A DNA stretch of 33,571 nucleotides. Source: Burkholderiales bacterium (GTDB lineage Bacteria; Pseudomonadota; Gammaproteobacteria; Burkholderiales; Burkholderiaceae_C). The notes beneath the pieces are model-generated. The model did not search any database and was not told where the DNA came from. It worked only from the letters and a program-made list of their open reading frames with translations. A program made the position numbers and the translations under genes. Where the stretch lies: assembly GCA_028868875.1 (NCBI GenBank), contig JAGWTS010000014.1:1-33571 (forward strand). The letters are read 5' to 3'. Shown piece by piece: positions 1 through 9,141 of the stretch (positions are counted from its first letter, which is position 1; each line of letters begins with the position of its first letter).

Positions 1-896
<896 letters not shown>

Positions 897-900
<4 letters not shown>

Positions 901-1778
901 AGGTCTTGCGCACGCCCGACGAGCGCTTCGCGGCGCTCCCCGGATGGGGCTGGGCGCCGCGCTACATCGACCACGACGGCCTGCGCGTTCACTACGTCGA
1001 CGAAGGGCCGCGCGCTGCCGACGTCACCGCGCTGTGCCTGCACGGCAACCCGAGCTGGGGCTACCTCTACCGCCACATGCTGCCGGTGTTCACGGCCGCC
1101 GGCTTGCGCGTCGTCGTGCCCGACCTGGTCGGCTTCGGCCGCAGCGACAAGCTCGACGATCCGGCCTGGCACCGCTTCGAGTGGCACCGCAACCAGTTGC
1201 TGGCCTTCATCGACACGCTCGAGCTGAAGAACATCCTGCTCGTCTGCCAGGACTGGGGCGGCCTCTTCGGACTCACGCTGCCGATGGCAAGACCCGCGCG
1301 CTTCACGCGGCTGCTCGCGATGAACACGACGCTGGCCACGGGCGAGGTCAGCGTGGGCTTTCGCCAATGGCGCGCCTATTCGAATTCGCAGCCCGATCTG
1401 CAGGTCGGCCGGCTGCTGCGCCGCGGCCGGCGCGAGATGAGCGAGGCCGAGGCCGCGGGCTACGACGCGCCGTTCCCCGACGCCGGCTACAAGGCGGCCT
1501 TGCGCGCCTTTCCCGACCTCGTGCCCGATGGCGCCGATGCCCCCGGCGCCGCCGTCTCGCGCGCCGCGATCGATTTCTGGCGCGAGCGCTGGCAAGGCGC
1601 GAGCTTCATGGCCCTCGGCATGCAGGACCCGGTTCTCGGCCCCGAGACCATGCGCGCCTTGCACGCGGGCCTCCGCGGCTGCCCGCCGCCGCTCGAAGTG
1701 GCTGAGGCCGGGCATTTCGTTCCCGAATGGGGCGCGCCGATCGCGGCCGCGGCCCTGAAGCACTTCGACCTCGCATGA
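897..1778 (+). CDS. Haloalkane dehalogenase-like alpha/beta hydrolase (HLD-I type)
   Basis: The 293-residue protein follows Xanthobacter DhlA along nearly its whole length. Predicted catalytic residues are the nucleophile D119 in QDWGG, the adjacent halide-binding W120, a second halide-binding W158 in the cap (GFRQW), the acid D244 in GMQDPVLGP and H273 in AGHFVPEWG. The oxyanion loop is HGNPSW (49-54). The family hydrolyses carbon-halogen bonds to alcohol plus halide in the cytoplasm. The GTG start at 897 overlaps the thiolase stop (GTGA), and the stop overlaps the next ATG (ATGA), so it is translationally coupled inside an acyl-CoA operon. The cap is shorter than in DhlA near residues 145-158. 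Dehalogenation is inferred from the full pentad; another hydrolase role remains possible. Confidence 0.85.
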
Positions 1779-2194
1779 AGGTCGACCTCGAAACGATGCG
1801 CGGCTTCTTTGCACTCGCGCCTTTCATGGTCGACCTGGGGGTCGAGGTCACGGCGGTGGACGAAGGGCGGGTGAGTACGCAGATCGCCCTTGCCGAGCGC
1901 CATCTGCAACACACCGGCCAGGCCCATGCCGGCGTCACGGCGACGCTGGCCGACCACTCGATGGGGGCGGCGGCGCAGACCCTGGCCGCCGACGGCTTCT
2001 GGGTCGTCACCGCCGAGTTGAAGACCAGCCTGCTGCGCGCCGCCAAAGGCGAGCGCCTCGTCTGCGAAGCCCACGTCATCAAGCCCGGGCGCCAACTGAG
2101 CTTCACCGAAGCCGAGGTCTGGGCCGAGAGCGAAGGCCGGCGCGTGCTCGTCGCCAAGGCCTCGGCGACGATGGCCCTGGTCGCCAGAACCTGA
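1775..2194 (+). CDS. PaaI-family hotdog-fold thioesterase
   Basis: This 139-residue single hotdog domain resembles PaaI/YigI-type acyl-CoA thioesterases, which release free acids from CoA esters. The central stretch HTGQAHAGVTATLADHSMG holds the HAG variant of the usual HGG loop and an acidic residue in the following helix, typical of the catalytic site. LKTSLLRAAKGERL is the conserved strand pair after it. The ATG at 1775 overlaps the stop of the dehalogenase-like gene. It is one of two PaaI-like thioesterases in the cluster (the other at 5043), which may differ in substrate. No signal peptide is visible, so it should be cytoplasmic. Family assignment is firm, substrate unknown. Confidence 0.88.
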   Translation: MKVDLETMRGFFALAPFMVDLGVEVTAVDEGRVSTQIALAERHLQHTGQAHAGVTATLADHSMGAAAQTLAADGFWVVTAELKTSLLRAAKGERLVCEAHVIKPGRQLSFTEAEVWAESEGRRVLVAKASATMALVART

Positions 2195-2209
2195 GAGAAA
2201 GTCCGCCTC

Positions 2210-4015
2210 ATGCGCGCCACGCTCGACTTCCTGCTCGACGACTGGCTCGGCGTCACGTCGCTGCTCGCGCGGCCGCGCTTCGCCGACCATTCGCGCGAGA
2301 CCTTCGCCTCGGTGCTCGACATCTGCGAGCGCATCGCGCGCGAAAAATACGCGCCCTTCAACCGCCGCGCCGATGTCGAGGAGCCGCGCTTCGACGGCGA
2401 GCGCGTGCACCTGCCCGAGACCACCCACGCCGCGCTCGCGGCCTACGTCGAATCGGGCATGCTCGCCGCGGCGCAGGACTATGAGCAGGGCGGCATGCAG
2501 CTGCCCTGCGTCATCGAGATGGCGGCCAACGCCTTCTTCAGCAAGGCCAGCGTCGCGATGGGCGGCTACGCGATGCTCACCAGCGGCAACGCCAACCTGC
2601 TGATGGCCCATGGCACGGCGCTGCAGCGCGAGGTCTTCGCGAAGAACGAATTCAGCGGCCGCTGGTTCGGCACGATGTGCCTGTCCGAGCCGCAGGCCGG
2701 TTCGTCGCTCTCGGACGTGGCGACGCGTGCCTTGCCCGACGGCGAGGGCCACGGAGCCGATCCGCTGGGGCCGCGCTATCGGCTCAAGGGCAACAAGATG
2801 TGGATCTCGGGCGGCGAGCACGAGATCACCGAGAACATCGTCCACCTCGTGCTCGCGAAGATTCCCGGGCCGGATGGCAAGCCGGTGGCCGGCACGCGCG
2901 GCATCTCGCTCTTCATCGTGCCGAAGCAACTCGTGGACGAGCGCGGCGAGCTGACCGGCGAGAGCAACGACGTGGCGCTGGCCGGCCTGAACCACAAGCT
3001 GGGCTTCCGCGGCACGACCAACACGCTGCTCAACTTCGGCGAAGGGCGCTTCCCGGTGCGCGGCGGCGCGGGGGCAATCGGCTACCTCGTCGGCCGGCCC
3101 GGCGAAGGCCTGCGCTGCATGTTCCACATGATGAACGAGGCGCGCATCGGCGTCGGCCTCGGCGCGGTGATGCTGGGCTATGCCGGCTACGAAGCCAGCC
3201 TCGACTACGCGCGCCAGCGGCCGCAAGGCCGGCCGATCCAGGGCGGCGGCAAGGACCCAGGCCAGCCGCCGATTGCCATCATCGGCCATGCCGACGTGAA
3301 GCGCATGCTGCTGGCGCAGAAGAGCTACGTCGAAGGCGGGCTCGCGCTCGAGCTGTATTGCGCGCGCCTCGTCGACGAACTCCACACCGGCGCGGCCGAG
3401 GCGGCGCGCGAAGCCGGGCTGCTGCTCGAGGTGCTCACGCCCATCGCCAAGAGCTGGCCCAGCGAATGGTGCCTGGAAGCGAATTCGCTCGCGATCCAGA
3501 TCCACGGCGGCTACGGCTACACGCGCGACTTCATGGTCGAGCAGTACTGGCGCGACAACCGCCTGAACATGATCCACGAAGGCACGCACGGCATCCAGGC
3601 GCTGGACCTGCTCGGGCGCAAGGTCGTGATGGACGGCGGCGCCGGGCTGAAGCTGTTCGCCACGCGCGTCGACGCGACGATCGAACGCGCCGGCCACGTC
3701 GGCGGGCTGGCCGGGCGCGCGAACGAGCTCGCCGCCGCCCTGCAACGCCTGGGCGCGGCGACGAAGGCGGCCTGGGCCAGCGGCGTCGCCGAAGAAGCGC
3801 TGGCCAACGCCACGCCTTATCTGCAGGCCTTCGGCCACGTCGTGCTGGCCTGGATCTGGCTCGACGTGGCCCTGGCCTGCGGCGACGCGCGCGCCGGCCA
3901 GCTCGCCGCGATGAACTACTTCTACGCCTACGAACTGCCCAAGATCGACGCCTGGCTCGGCGTCGTGAGCCGGCGCGAAGCGCTGTGCCGCAACATGCGT
4001 GACGAGTGGTTCTGA
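2210..4015 (+). CDS. Acyl-CoA dehydrogenase, long form with C-terminal extension
   Basis: This is a 601-residue FAD-dependent acyl-CoA dehydrogenase, which introduces the alpha-beta double bond into acyl-CoA and passes electrons to ETF. It is longer than the classic ~380-residue enzymes and belongs to the ~600-residue group that includes DmdC-like enzymes, with an extra helical C-terminal domain. Visible signatures are MCLSEPQAGSSLSDV (flavin/substrate loop), GNKMWISGGEHE, QIHGGYGYTRDF, and MIHEGTHGIQ with the predicted catalytic base E457. A purine-rich ribosome binding site (GAGAGAAAG) lies before the ATG. It sits 15 bases after the thioesterase gene, in the same operon. Family is certain; the acyl substrate is not readable. 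Confidence 0.93.
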   Translation: MRATLDFLLDDWLGVTSLLARPRFADHSRETFASVLDICERIAREKYAPFNRRADVEEPRFDGERVHLPETTHAALAAYVESGMLAAAQDYEQGGMQLPCVIEMAANAFFSKASVAMGGYAMLTSGNANLLMAHGTALQREVFAKNEFSGRWFGTMCLSEPQAGSSLSDVATRALPDGEGHGADPLGPRYRLKGNKMWISGGEHEITENIVHLVLAKIPGPDGKPVAGTRGISLFIVPKQLVDERGELTGESNDVALAGLNHKLGFRGTTNTLLNFGEGRFPVRGGAGAIGYLVGRPGEGLRCMFHMMNEARIGVGLGAVMLGYAGYEASLDYARQRPQGRPIQGGGKDPGQPPIAIIGHADVKRMLLAQKSYVEGGLALELYCARLVDELHTGAAEAAREAGLLLEVLTPIAKSWPSEWCLEANSLAIQIHGGYGYTRDFMVEQYWRDNRLNMIHEGTHGIQALDLLGRKVVMDGGAGLKLFATRVDATIERAGHVGGLAGRANELAAALQRLGAATKAAWASGVAEEALANATPYLQAFGHVVLAWIWLDVALACGDARAGQLAAMNYFYAYELPKIDAWLGVVSRREALCRNMRDEWF

Positions 4016-4020
4016 AGTCC

Positions 4021-4209
4021 ATGTCGGCAGCCAAACGCATCGAAGCGCTGGTCTGGGTGCTGATCTATGCCGGCCTGCTGCTGCTCTGCCTGGGATTGTT
4101 CGTTCGCAGGCAGGCCGCGGCGCTCGGCCATACGATGATCGTCGTCGGCGCTTTGCTCGCCGCTGCGGGGGTGCTGCTGATCTGGCTGCGCTCGCGCATC
4201 AAATCCTGA
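4021..4209 (+). CDS. Small membrane protein, two predicted spans
   Basis: This 62-residue hypothetical protein has two hydrophobic segments, about residues 9-28 (ALVWVLIYAGLLLLCLGLFV) and 37-57, separated by a basic loop and ending RSRIKS, so a small inner-membrane hairpin is likely. I take the ATG at 4021, five bases after the dehydrogenase stop. A GTG at 4006 would add five residues but overlaps the dehydrogenase. I recognise no domain. Its position between dehydrogenase and SDR suggests co-transcription, but a role in acyl-CoA metabolism is not shown. Confidence 0.7.
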   Translation: MSAAKRIEALVWVLIYAGLLLLCLGLFVRRQAAALGHTMIVVGALLAAAGVLLIWLRSRIKS

Positions 4210-4241
4210 TCCCCACCCGCCTCGAGAGAAAGACCCAAGCC

Positions 4242-5033
4242 ATGAGCACACCGGTCCAGAAGTTGTTCGACCTGACGGGCAAGACCGCCCTCGTCACCGG
4301 CGGTTCGCGCGGCCTCGGGCTGCAGATCGCCGAAAGCCTGGGCGAGGCCGGGGCCAAGATCCTGCTCACCTCGCGCAAGGCGGCCGACCTCGAAGAAGCC
4401 GCGGCGCATCTGCAGGAGCGCGGCATCGACGCGCGCTGGGTCGCGGCCGACGCCTCCAACCCGGCCGACATCCAGCGCGTCGTCGACGAGGCCATGCAGC
4501 GCCTGGGGCGCGTCGACATCCTCGTCAACAACGCCGGCGCCACCTGGGGGGCGCCGGCCGAGGACCATCCGCTCGAGGCCTGGGACAAGGTCATGAACCT
4601 GAACGTGCGCAGCCTCTTCCTGTTCGCGCAGGGCGTGGCCAAGGCCAGCATGATCCCGAACGGGGGCGGGCGCATCATCAACATCGCGTCGATCGCGGGC
4701 CTGGCCGGCTCGATGGAAGTCAAGTTCATCGCCTACGGCACGAGCAAGGGCGCGGTCGTCAACTTCACCCGCACGCTGGCCGGCGAATGGGGCCCGTACG
4801 GCATCACCGTCAACGCGCTCGCCCCCGGCTTCTTCCCGAGCAAGATGACGCGCGGCACGCTCGAACGCCTGGGCAGCGAGCGCCTCGCGGCGGCGAGCCC
4901 CTTGCGCCGCATCGGCGACGACGACGACCTCAAGGGCGCGGCCCTGCTTTTCGCCAGCGCCGCGGGCAAGCACATCACGGGTCAGATCCTGGCCGTCGAC
5001 GGCGGCGTCTCGGTGGTCCACGCCGGCGGCTGA
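4242..5033 (+). CDS. Short-chain dehydrogenase/reductase (SDR)
   Basis: This is a classical 263-residue SDR. The nucleotide-binding TGGSRGLG is at residues 19-26, NNAG follows in the central sheet, and the catalytic set is S150 (IASIAG), Y165 and K169 (YGTSK). The C-terminal ITGQILAVDGG is typical of 3-oxoacyl reductase and gluconate 5-dehydrogenase-like members. In this context it may act as a 3-hydroxyacyl-CoA dehydrogenase or ketoreductase. The chosen ATG follows GAGAGAAAG at a good distance. It lies 32 bases after the small membrane protein and 9 bases before the second thioesterase. Cofactor preference (NAD or NADP) is not certain. Confidence 0.9.
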   Translation: MSTPVQKLFDLTGKTALVTGGSRGLGLQIAESLGEAGAKILLTSRKAADLEEAAAHLQERGIDARWVAADASNPADIQRVVDEAMQRLGRVDILVNNAGATWGAPAEDHPLEAWDKVMNLNVRSLFLFAQGVAKASMIPNGGGRIINIASIAGLAGSMEVKFIAYGTSKGAVVNFTRTLAGEWGPYGITVNALAPGFFPSKMTRGTLERLGSERLAAASPLRRIGDDDDLKGAALLFASAAGKHITGQILAVDGGVSVVHAGG

Positions 5034-5042
5034 AGGCGCGCG

Positions 5043-5483
5043 ATGCAGTTCAAGAGCCACATCCCCTTCGTCGAGCTGCTCGGCATGGAGCTGCTGCGCT
5101 TCGAGCCCGGCGAGTGCGAGCTCGCGCTCACGCTGCGCGAGGAACTCACCAACTCCTGGGGCGTGGCGCACGGCGGCGTCACGATGACGCTGATGGACGT
5201 GGCGATGGCCCATGCCGCGCGCACCCCGCTCGCGGACGGCGGCGAGCCGCAGCCCAGCGTCGTCACGATCGAGATGAAGACGAGCTTTCTGCGCCCGGGC
5301 CAGGGCCGGCTCGTCGCCCGGGGCCGGCGCCTGCACCGCACCGCGACGATGGCCTTTTGCGAGGCGCTGTTGCACGATGCGGACGGCCAGCTCGTCGGCC
5401 ATTCCACCGGCACCTTCAAGTACCTCGCAGGCCTGCCGGTCGACGGCGGGCGGCGCATCCAGCGCACCCACGCATCCGACTAG
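5043..5483 (+). CDS. PaaI-family hotdog-fold thioesterase (second copy)
   Basis: This 146-residue hotdog thioesterase has the canonical WGVAHGGVTMTLMDVAMAHAA segment: HGG in the active-site loop and an aspartate in the following helix. VVTIEMKTSFLRPGQG is the conserved strand that packs the catalytic helix. It should hydrolyse acyl-CoA thioesters in the cytoplasm. It is only distantly similar to the thioesterase at 1775, so the two look like separate family members rather than a recent duplication. It starts 9 bases after the SDR and ends TAG, which also forms part of the TAGGAG ribosome binding site of the next gene. Confidence 0.9.
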   Translation: MQFKSHIPFVELLGMELLRFEPGECELALTLREELTNSWGVAHGGVTMTLMDVAMAHAARTPLADGGEPQPSVVTIEMKTSFLRPGQGRLVARGRRLHRTATMAFCEALLHDADGQLVGHSTGTFKYLAGLPVDGGRRIQRTHASD

Positions 5484-5497
5484 GAGTGAACCGCACC

Positions 5498-6511
5498 ATG
5501 CAGAACCGCCAGATCGTCCTCGCTTCGCGCCCGAGCGCCGCCGCCTCGGTCGACAACTTCCGCCTCGTCCAGAGCCAGACCCCGGCGCTGCAGAGCGGCC
5601 AGGTGCTGGTGCGCCACCACTACCTGAGCCTGGACCCCTACATGCGCGGGCGCATGAACGAGGGCAAGAGCTACGCCGCGGCGCAGGCGCTGGACACGGT
5701 GATGATCGGCGGCACCGTGGGCGAGGTCGTCGAGTCGCGCAGCGAGGCCTTCAAGCCCGGCGACTCCGTGCTCGGCATGGGCGGCTGGCAGGAGTACTCG
5801 GTCGTCGACGCCGGCCAGCCCGGCATGCTGCGCAAGGTCGACACCTCCACGATCCCCGCGTCGGCCTACCTGGGCGCGGTCGGCATGCCGGGGGTCACGG
5901 CCTGGGTCGGGCTCAACCACATCATCGGGGCCAAGGCCGGCGAGACCGTGGTCGTCGATGCCGCCAGCGGCGCGGTCGGCAGCGTCGTCGGCCAGCTCGC
6001 GAAGGCGCGCGGCTGCCGCGCCGTGGGCATCGCCGGCGGCGCCGAGAAATGCGCCTACGTGCGCGACGAGCTGGGCTTCGACGCCTGCATCGACTACAAG
6101 GCGGCGCGCGATTTCAAATCCTTGGCGGCGGCGCTGGACGCGGCCGCTCCCGGCGGCGTCGACGGCTTGTTCGAGAACGTCGGCGGCCTGATCCTCGACG
6201 TCGTCCTCTCGCGCATGAACGCCTTCGGCCGCATCGCCGTCTGCGGCATGATCTCGGGCTACAACGGCGAGCCGATTCCGCTGGCCGATCCGCGCCTCGT
6301 GCTGACGCAGCGCCTGAAGATGCAGGGCTTCATCGTCAGCGAGCACCTGGCGCTGTGGCCGCAGGCGCTGGCCGAGCTCGGCGCCGGTGTTGCCTCGGGC
6401 AAGCTGAAGTACCGCGAATCGGTGGCGCAAGGGCTGGAGAGCGCGCCCGCGGCCTTCATCGGCCTGCTGGCCGGGCGCAATTTCGGCAAGCAGATCGTCA
6501 AGCTGGTGTGA
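5498..6511 (+). CDS. NADP-dependent oxidoreductase, CurA / prostaglandin reductase-like MDR
   Basis: This 337-residue zinc-free medium-chain dehydrogenase resembles E. coli CurA (curcumin/dihydrocurcumin reductase) and leukotriene B4 12-hydroxydehydrogenases, which reduce alpha,beta-unsaturated carbonyls with NADPH. Visible marks are LSLDPYMRGRM near residue 50, the GMPGVTAW substrate loop, the nucleotide motif AASGAVGSVVGQLAK, and GMISGYN. No catalytic zinc ligands are present. I choose the ATG at 5498 because TAGGAG at 5481-5486 sits at proper spacing; a GTG at 5486 overlaps that site. The stop overlaps the GTG of the next gene. In this operon it could saturate enoyl intermediates or clear reactive enones. 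Confidence 0.9.
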   Translation: MQNRQIVLASRPSAAASVDNFRLVQSQTPALQSGQVLVRHHYLSLDPYMRGRMNEGKSYAAAQALDTVMIGGTVGEVVESRSEAFKPGDSVLGMGGWQEYSVVDAGQPGMLRKVDTSTIPASAYLGAVGMPGVTAWVGLNHIIGAKAGETVVVDAASGAVGSVVGQLAKARGCRAVGIAGGAEKCAYVRDELGFDACIDYKAARDFKSLAAALDAAAPGGVDGLFENVGGLILDVVLSRMNAFGRIAVCGMISGYNGEPIPLADPRLVLTQRLKMQGFIVSEHLALWPQALAELGAGVASGKLKYRESVAQGLESAPAAFIGLLAGRNFGKQIVKLV

Positions 6512-6999
6512 GCGCAGGCGCGGCCCCGGAGCAGTCCTGGCCAAGCTGGGGCTGGCAGCGCTTTGCCGAGCTCGGGGTCGACAACCTCTACGACGCCCTT
6601 GCCCTGCGCTGCCGCGTCTTCGTGCTCGAGCAAGGGCCTTACCAGGACCCCGACGGCCTCGACCGCGGTGCCTGGCATCTGCTGGGCCGCAGCACCGGCG
6701 ACGCAGGCGAGGGCGGCTTGATCGCCTACCTGCGCCTTGTCGACCCGGGGCTGAAGTACGCCGAGCCGTCGATCGGCCGCGTCGTCACCGCCGCCGAATG
6801 GCGCGGCCGCGGCCTGGGCCGGCGCCTCGTCGCCGAAGGCGTGGCGGGCTGTGCGCGCCTGTGGCCCGGGCGCGCCATCCGCATCAGTGCCCAGGCGCAC
6901 CTCGAGCGCTTCTACGCCGGCTTCGGTTTCGCCGCGGTCGGCGCGCCGTATCTGGAAGACGGCATCCCGCACCTCGAGATGCTGCGCCCCGCCGATTGA
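6508..6999 (+). CDS. GNAT acetyltransferase, ElaA-like
   Basis: This 163-residue GNAT protein matches the ElaA family: LRCRVFVLEQGPYQDPDGLD near the N-terminus, IGRVVTAAEWRGRGLGRRL as the acetyl-CoA pyrophosphate loop (R/Q-x-x-G-x-G/A form), then SAQAHLERFYAGFGF and EDGIPHLEM at the end. The GTG start at 6508 overlaps the preceding stop (GTGA). The acceptor of ElaA proteins is not established to my knowledge, so no substrate is proposed. It appears to be co-translated with the CurA-like reductase. Confidence 0.87.
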   Translation: MSAGAAPEQSWPSWGWQRFAELGVDNLYDALALRCRVFVLEQGPYQDPDGLDRGAWHLLGRSTGDAGEGGLIAYLRLVDPGLKYAEPSIGRVVTAAEWRGRGLGRRLVAEGVAGCARLWPGRAIRISAQAHLERFYAGFGFAAVGAPYLEDGIPHLEMLRPAD

Positions 7000-7030
7000 A
7001 CGAACCAACGAACCCGACGAAGGAAGGCCG

Positions 7031-7960
7031 ATGACCGAGTTGATCCTGCACCAATACGAAGGCTCGCCCTTCGCCGAGAAGGCGCGGCTGATGCTGGGCT
7101 TCAAGGGCCTGGCCTGGCGCGCGGTGGCGATCCCGCAGATCATGCCCAAGCCCGATCTCGTCGCGCTGACCGGCGGCTACCGCAAGACCCCGGTGCTGCA
7201 GGTCGGCGCCGACGTCTATTGCGACACCGCGCTGATCGCGCGCCGCCTCGAGCAGGAGGCCCCCGAGCCGACGCTGTTCCCGGCCGCCGCACCGCTGGCG
7301 CCGATGCTGGCTCAATGGGCCGATACGACTCTGTTCTGGACCATGATTCCGGTCGCGATGCAGCCCGCCGGCATCGCGAAGATCTTCGCCGGGGTCGGGC
7401 CCGAGGTCGTCAAGGCGTTTGGCGCCGATCGCGCTTCGTTCACCAGCGGCATGCGGCGCCAGAGCTTCGTCGACGCCAGCGCCAACCTGGGGCTCATCCT
7501 CGCCCGCTTCGAATCGCAGCTCGGCGACGGCCGGCGCTTTCTCTTCGGCGATGCGGCCTCGATCGCCGACTTCTCGCTCGCCCACAACCTCTGGTTCCTG
7601 CGCCGCGCCGGCCTGCGCGAGGCCTGGATCGACCGCCACGGCTCGGTCTCGGCCTGGTTCGACCGCGTGCTCGGCTTCGGCCACGGCACGAGCCGGCCCC
7701 TGGACGCGGCCCAAGCCCTCGCGATCGCCGCCGCCGCGCCCGGCCATGCGGCTTGCGAGGTCGGCCCCGGCCTGGGCTTCGAGGCCGGGGCCGCGGTCAC
7801 GGTGGCCGCCACCGATTACGGGGTCGATCCGGTGGCCGGCCGCCTGGTCGGCCTCACGGCAGAAGAAGTCGTCGTCGAGCGGCGCGACGAACGCGCCGGG
7901 GCCGTGCACGTGCATTTCCCGCGCACGGGCTATCAAATCCGCAAACAGGAGGCAGCATGA
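7031..7960 (+). CDS. Glutathione S-transferase family protein with extra C-terminal segment
   Basis: The N-terminal ~80 residues form a thioredoxin-like GST domain (LILHQYEGSPFAEKARLML, KTPVLQVGADVYCDTALI). A helical GST C-domain follows to about residue 215, with the DFSLAHNLWFLRRAG signature. At 309 residues it is ~80 longer than a usual GST. The surplus, about residues 235-309, is rich in valine and glycine (GAAVTVAATDYGVDP, EEVVVERRDERAG, VHVHFPRTGYQIRK) and looks like a small beta domain I do not recognise. AGGAAGG precedes the ATG at good spacing. The stop overlaps the next ATG. A role in detoxifying electrophilic or halogenated intermediates of the operon is inference. Confidence 0.85.
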   Translation: MTELILHQYEGSPFAEKARLMLGFKGLAWRAVAIPQIMPKPDLVALTGGYRKTPVLQVGADVYCDTALIARRLEQEAPEPTLFPAAAPLAPMLAQWADTTLFWTMIPVAMQPAGIAKIFAGVGPEVVKAFGADRASFTSGMRRQSFVDASANLGLILARFESQLGDGRRFLFGDAASIADFSLAHNLWFLRRAGLREAWIDRHGSVSAWFDRVLGFGHGTSRPLDAAQALAIAAAAPGHAACEVGPGLGFEAGAAVTVAATDYGVDPVAGRLVGLTAEEVVVERRDERAGAVHVHFPRTGYQIRKQEAA

Positions 7961-8868
7961 ACGCAGACTGGGCCGGCCGCACCGCGGTCATCACCGGGGC
8001 CGCATCGGGCTTCGGACTCGAGGCCAGCCGCATCGCGGCGCGGCGCGGCATGAACGTCGTGATGGCCGATGTCCAGCCCGACGCGCTGGAGCTCTCGGCG
8101 CACGAGATCGAAGGCCTGGGCGCCCAGGTGCTGGCGCTGCGCGTCGATGTCTCCAAGGCGGCCGAGGTCGAGGCCCTGGGCGAGCGCACGAAGGCGCGCT
8201 TCGGCGCCCCGCACTTCGTCTTCAACAACGCCGGCGTCGGCTCGGGCGGCCTGATCTGGGAGCATTCGCTGAAGGACTGGGAGTGGGTCATCGGCGTCAA
8301 CCTGATGGGCGTGGCCCATGGCGTTCGCGTCTTCACGCCGATGATGCTGGCCGCGGCCGCGGCCGACCCCGCCTACCGCGGCCACATCGTCAACACCGCG
8401 AGCATGGCGGGCCTGGTCAACATGCCCAACATGGGCGTCTACAACGTCACCAAGCATGGCGTGGTCTCGCTCAGCGAGACCCTGTTCCAGGACCTGGCCC
8501 TCGTCACCGACCAGGTCCAGGCCCATGTGCTGTGCCCCTTCTTCGTCGCCACCGGCATCTTCAAGAGCGAGCGCAACCGCCCGGCCGACCTGAGCGAAGC
8601 GGCGGCGCCGACGCGCAGCCAGATGATCGCCAAGGCGATGGGCGAGAAAGCCGTCGGCAGCGGCAAGGTCACGGCGGCGCAGGTCGCGCAGTTCGTCTAC
8701 GACGCGATGGACGAAGGCCGCTTCTACGTCTTCAGTCATCCGCACAGCCTGGGCGCGGTGGAACAGCGGGCGCAGGACGTGGTGAGCCTGCGCAACCCGA
8801 CCGATGCCTTCGCGAGCCGGCCCGAGATCGGGGCCCAGCTGCGCGAGGCGCTGCGCGCCAAGGGCTGA
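7957..8868 (+). CDS. Short-chain dehydrogenase/reductase (SDR), second
   Basis: This is a 303-residue SDR with TGAASGFG for nucleotide binding (about residues 14-21), NNAGVGSGG, and the catalytic set S149, Y162 and K166 (YNVTK). It has a longer C-terminal tail than the SDR at 4242, with the substrate loop FFVATGIFKSERNRP. The ATG follows AGGAGG at short spacing and overlaps the GST stop. It is the last gene of the acyl-CoA cluster. Downstream, CCCGC/GCGGG at 8878-8891 could form a small hairpin but has no T-run, so I do not call a terminator. Substrate unknown. Confidence 0.9.
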   Translation: MNADWAGRTAVITGAASGFGLEASRIAARRGMNVVMADVQPDALELSAHEIEGLGAQVLALRVDVSKAAEVEALGERTKARFGAPHFVFNNAGVGSGGLIWEHSLKDWEWVIGVNLMGVAHGVRVFTPMMLAAAAADPAYRGHIVNTASMAGLVNMPNMGVYNVTKHGVVSLSETLFQDLALVTDQVQAHVLCPFFVATGIFKSERNRPADLSEAAAPTRSQMIAKAMGEKAVGSGKVTAAQVAQFVYDAMDEGRFYVFSHPHSLGAVEQRAQDVVSLRNPTDAFASRPEIGAQLREALRAKG

Positions 8869-8880
8869 TCGGGTCGGCCC

Positions 8881-9087
8881 GCGCTGGCGGGACTGTCCTG
8901 GACCTACCCCTTTCCATCGCGCAAGGGCCTAGCGGAAGGTTGCGCGGTCGGCATCGCCGAGGCGGCCCGCGATCTCGTCCAGGCTGAGATCGGTGTCGCG
9001 CAGGGAAGGCCGGGCGAGCGGGGCGCGCACCCTGGCGAGGAGGCGACGGTGCGAGCGGCCTTCGGCGTCGAAGCCCGTTTCGTTGGC
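8881..9087 (-). pseudogene. Remnant of an AraC-family regulator (C-terminal HTH only)
   Basis: Reading the minus strand in one frame from about 9087 gives residues strongly resembling the second half of an AraC/XylS DNA-binding domain: SHRRLLARVRAPLARPSL, then RDTDLSLDEIAGRLGDADR, then ATFR, a TAG stop at 8931-8929, and directly after it in the same frame ALARWKGVGPGQSRQR. In AraC proteins this last piece normally continues FRRAFRRW without a break, so the stop looks like a nonsense mutation. No start, effector domain or first HTH helix is present upstream; the frame instead reaches the DUF1223 stop at 9144. I read it as a decayed regulator, possibly once controlling the adjacent acyl-CoA operon. 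Confidence 0.75.
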
Positions 9088-9141
9088 CGAGCGGCCGAAT
9101 AGCAGTTGGCAACCGCGCGCGACCGCGCTGCGGACCCCGCT

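Noticed and set aside
1487-3838. 783-codon open frame on the minus strand opposite the thioesterase and dehydrogenase genes
   Set aside because: It is a shadow of GC-rich codon bias: Arg/Ala/Glu/His-rich, no domains, and fully opposite well-supported genes.
8878-8891. CCCGC/GCGGG hairpin after the last SDR gene as a terminator
   Set aside because: The stem is only 5 bp with no T-run on either strand, and the bases overlap the AraC remnant.
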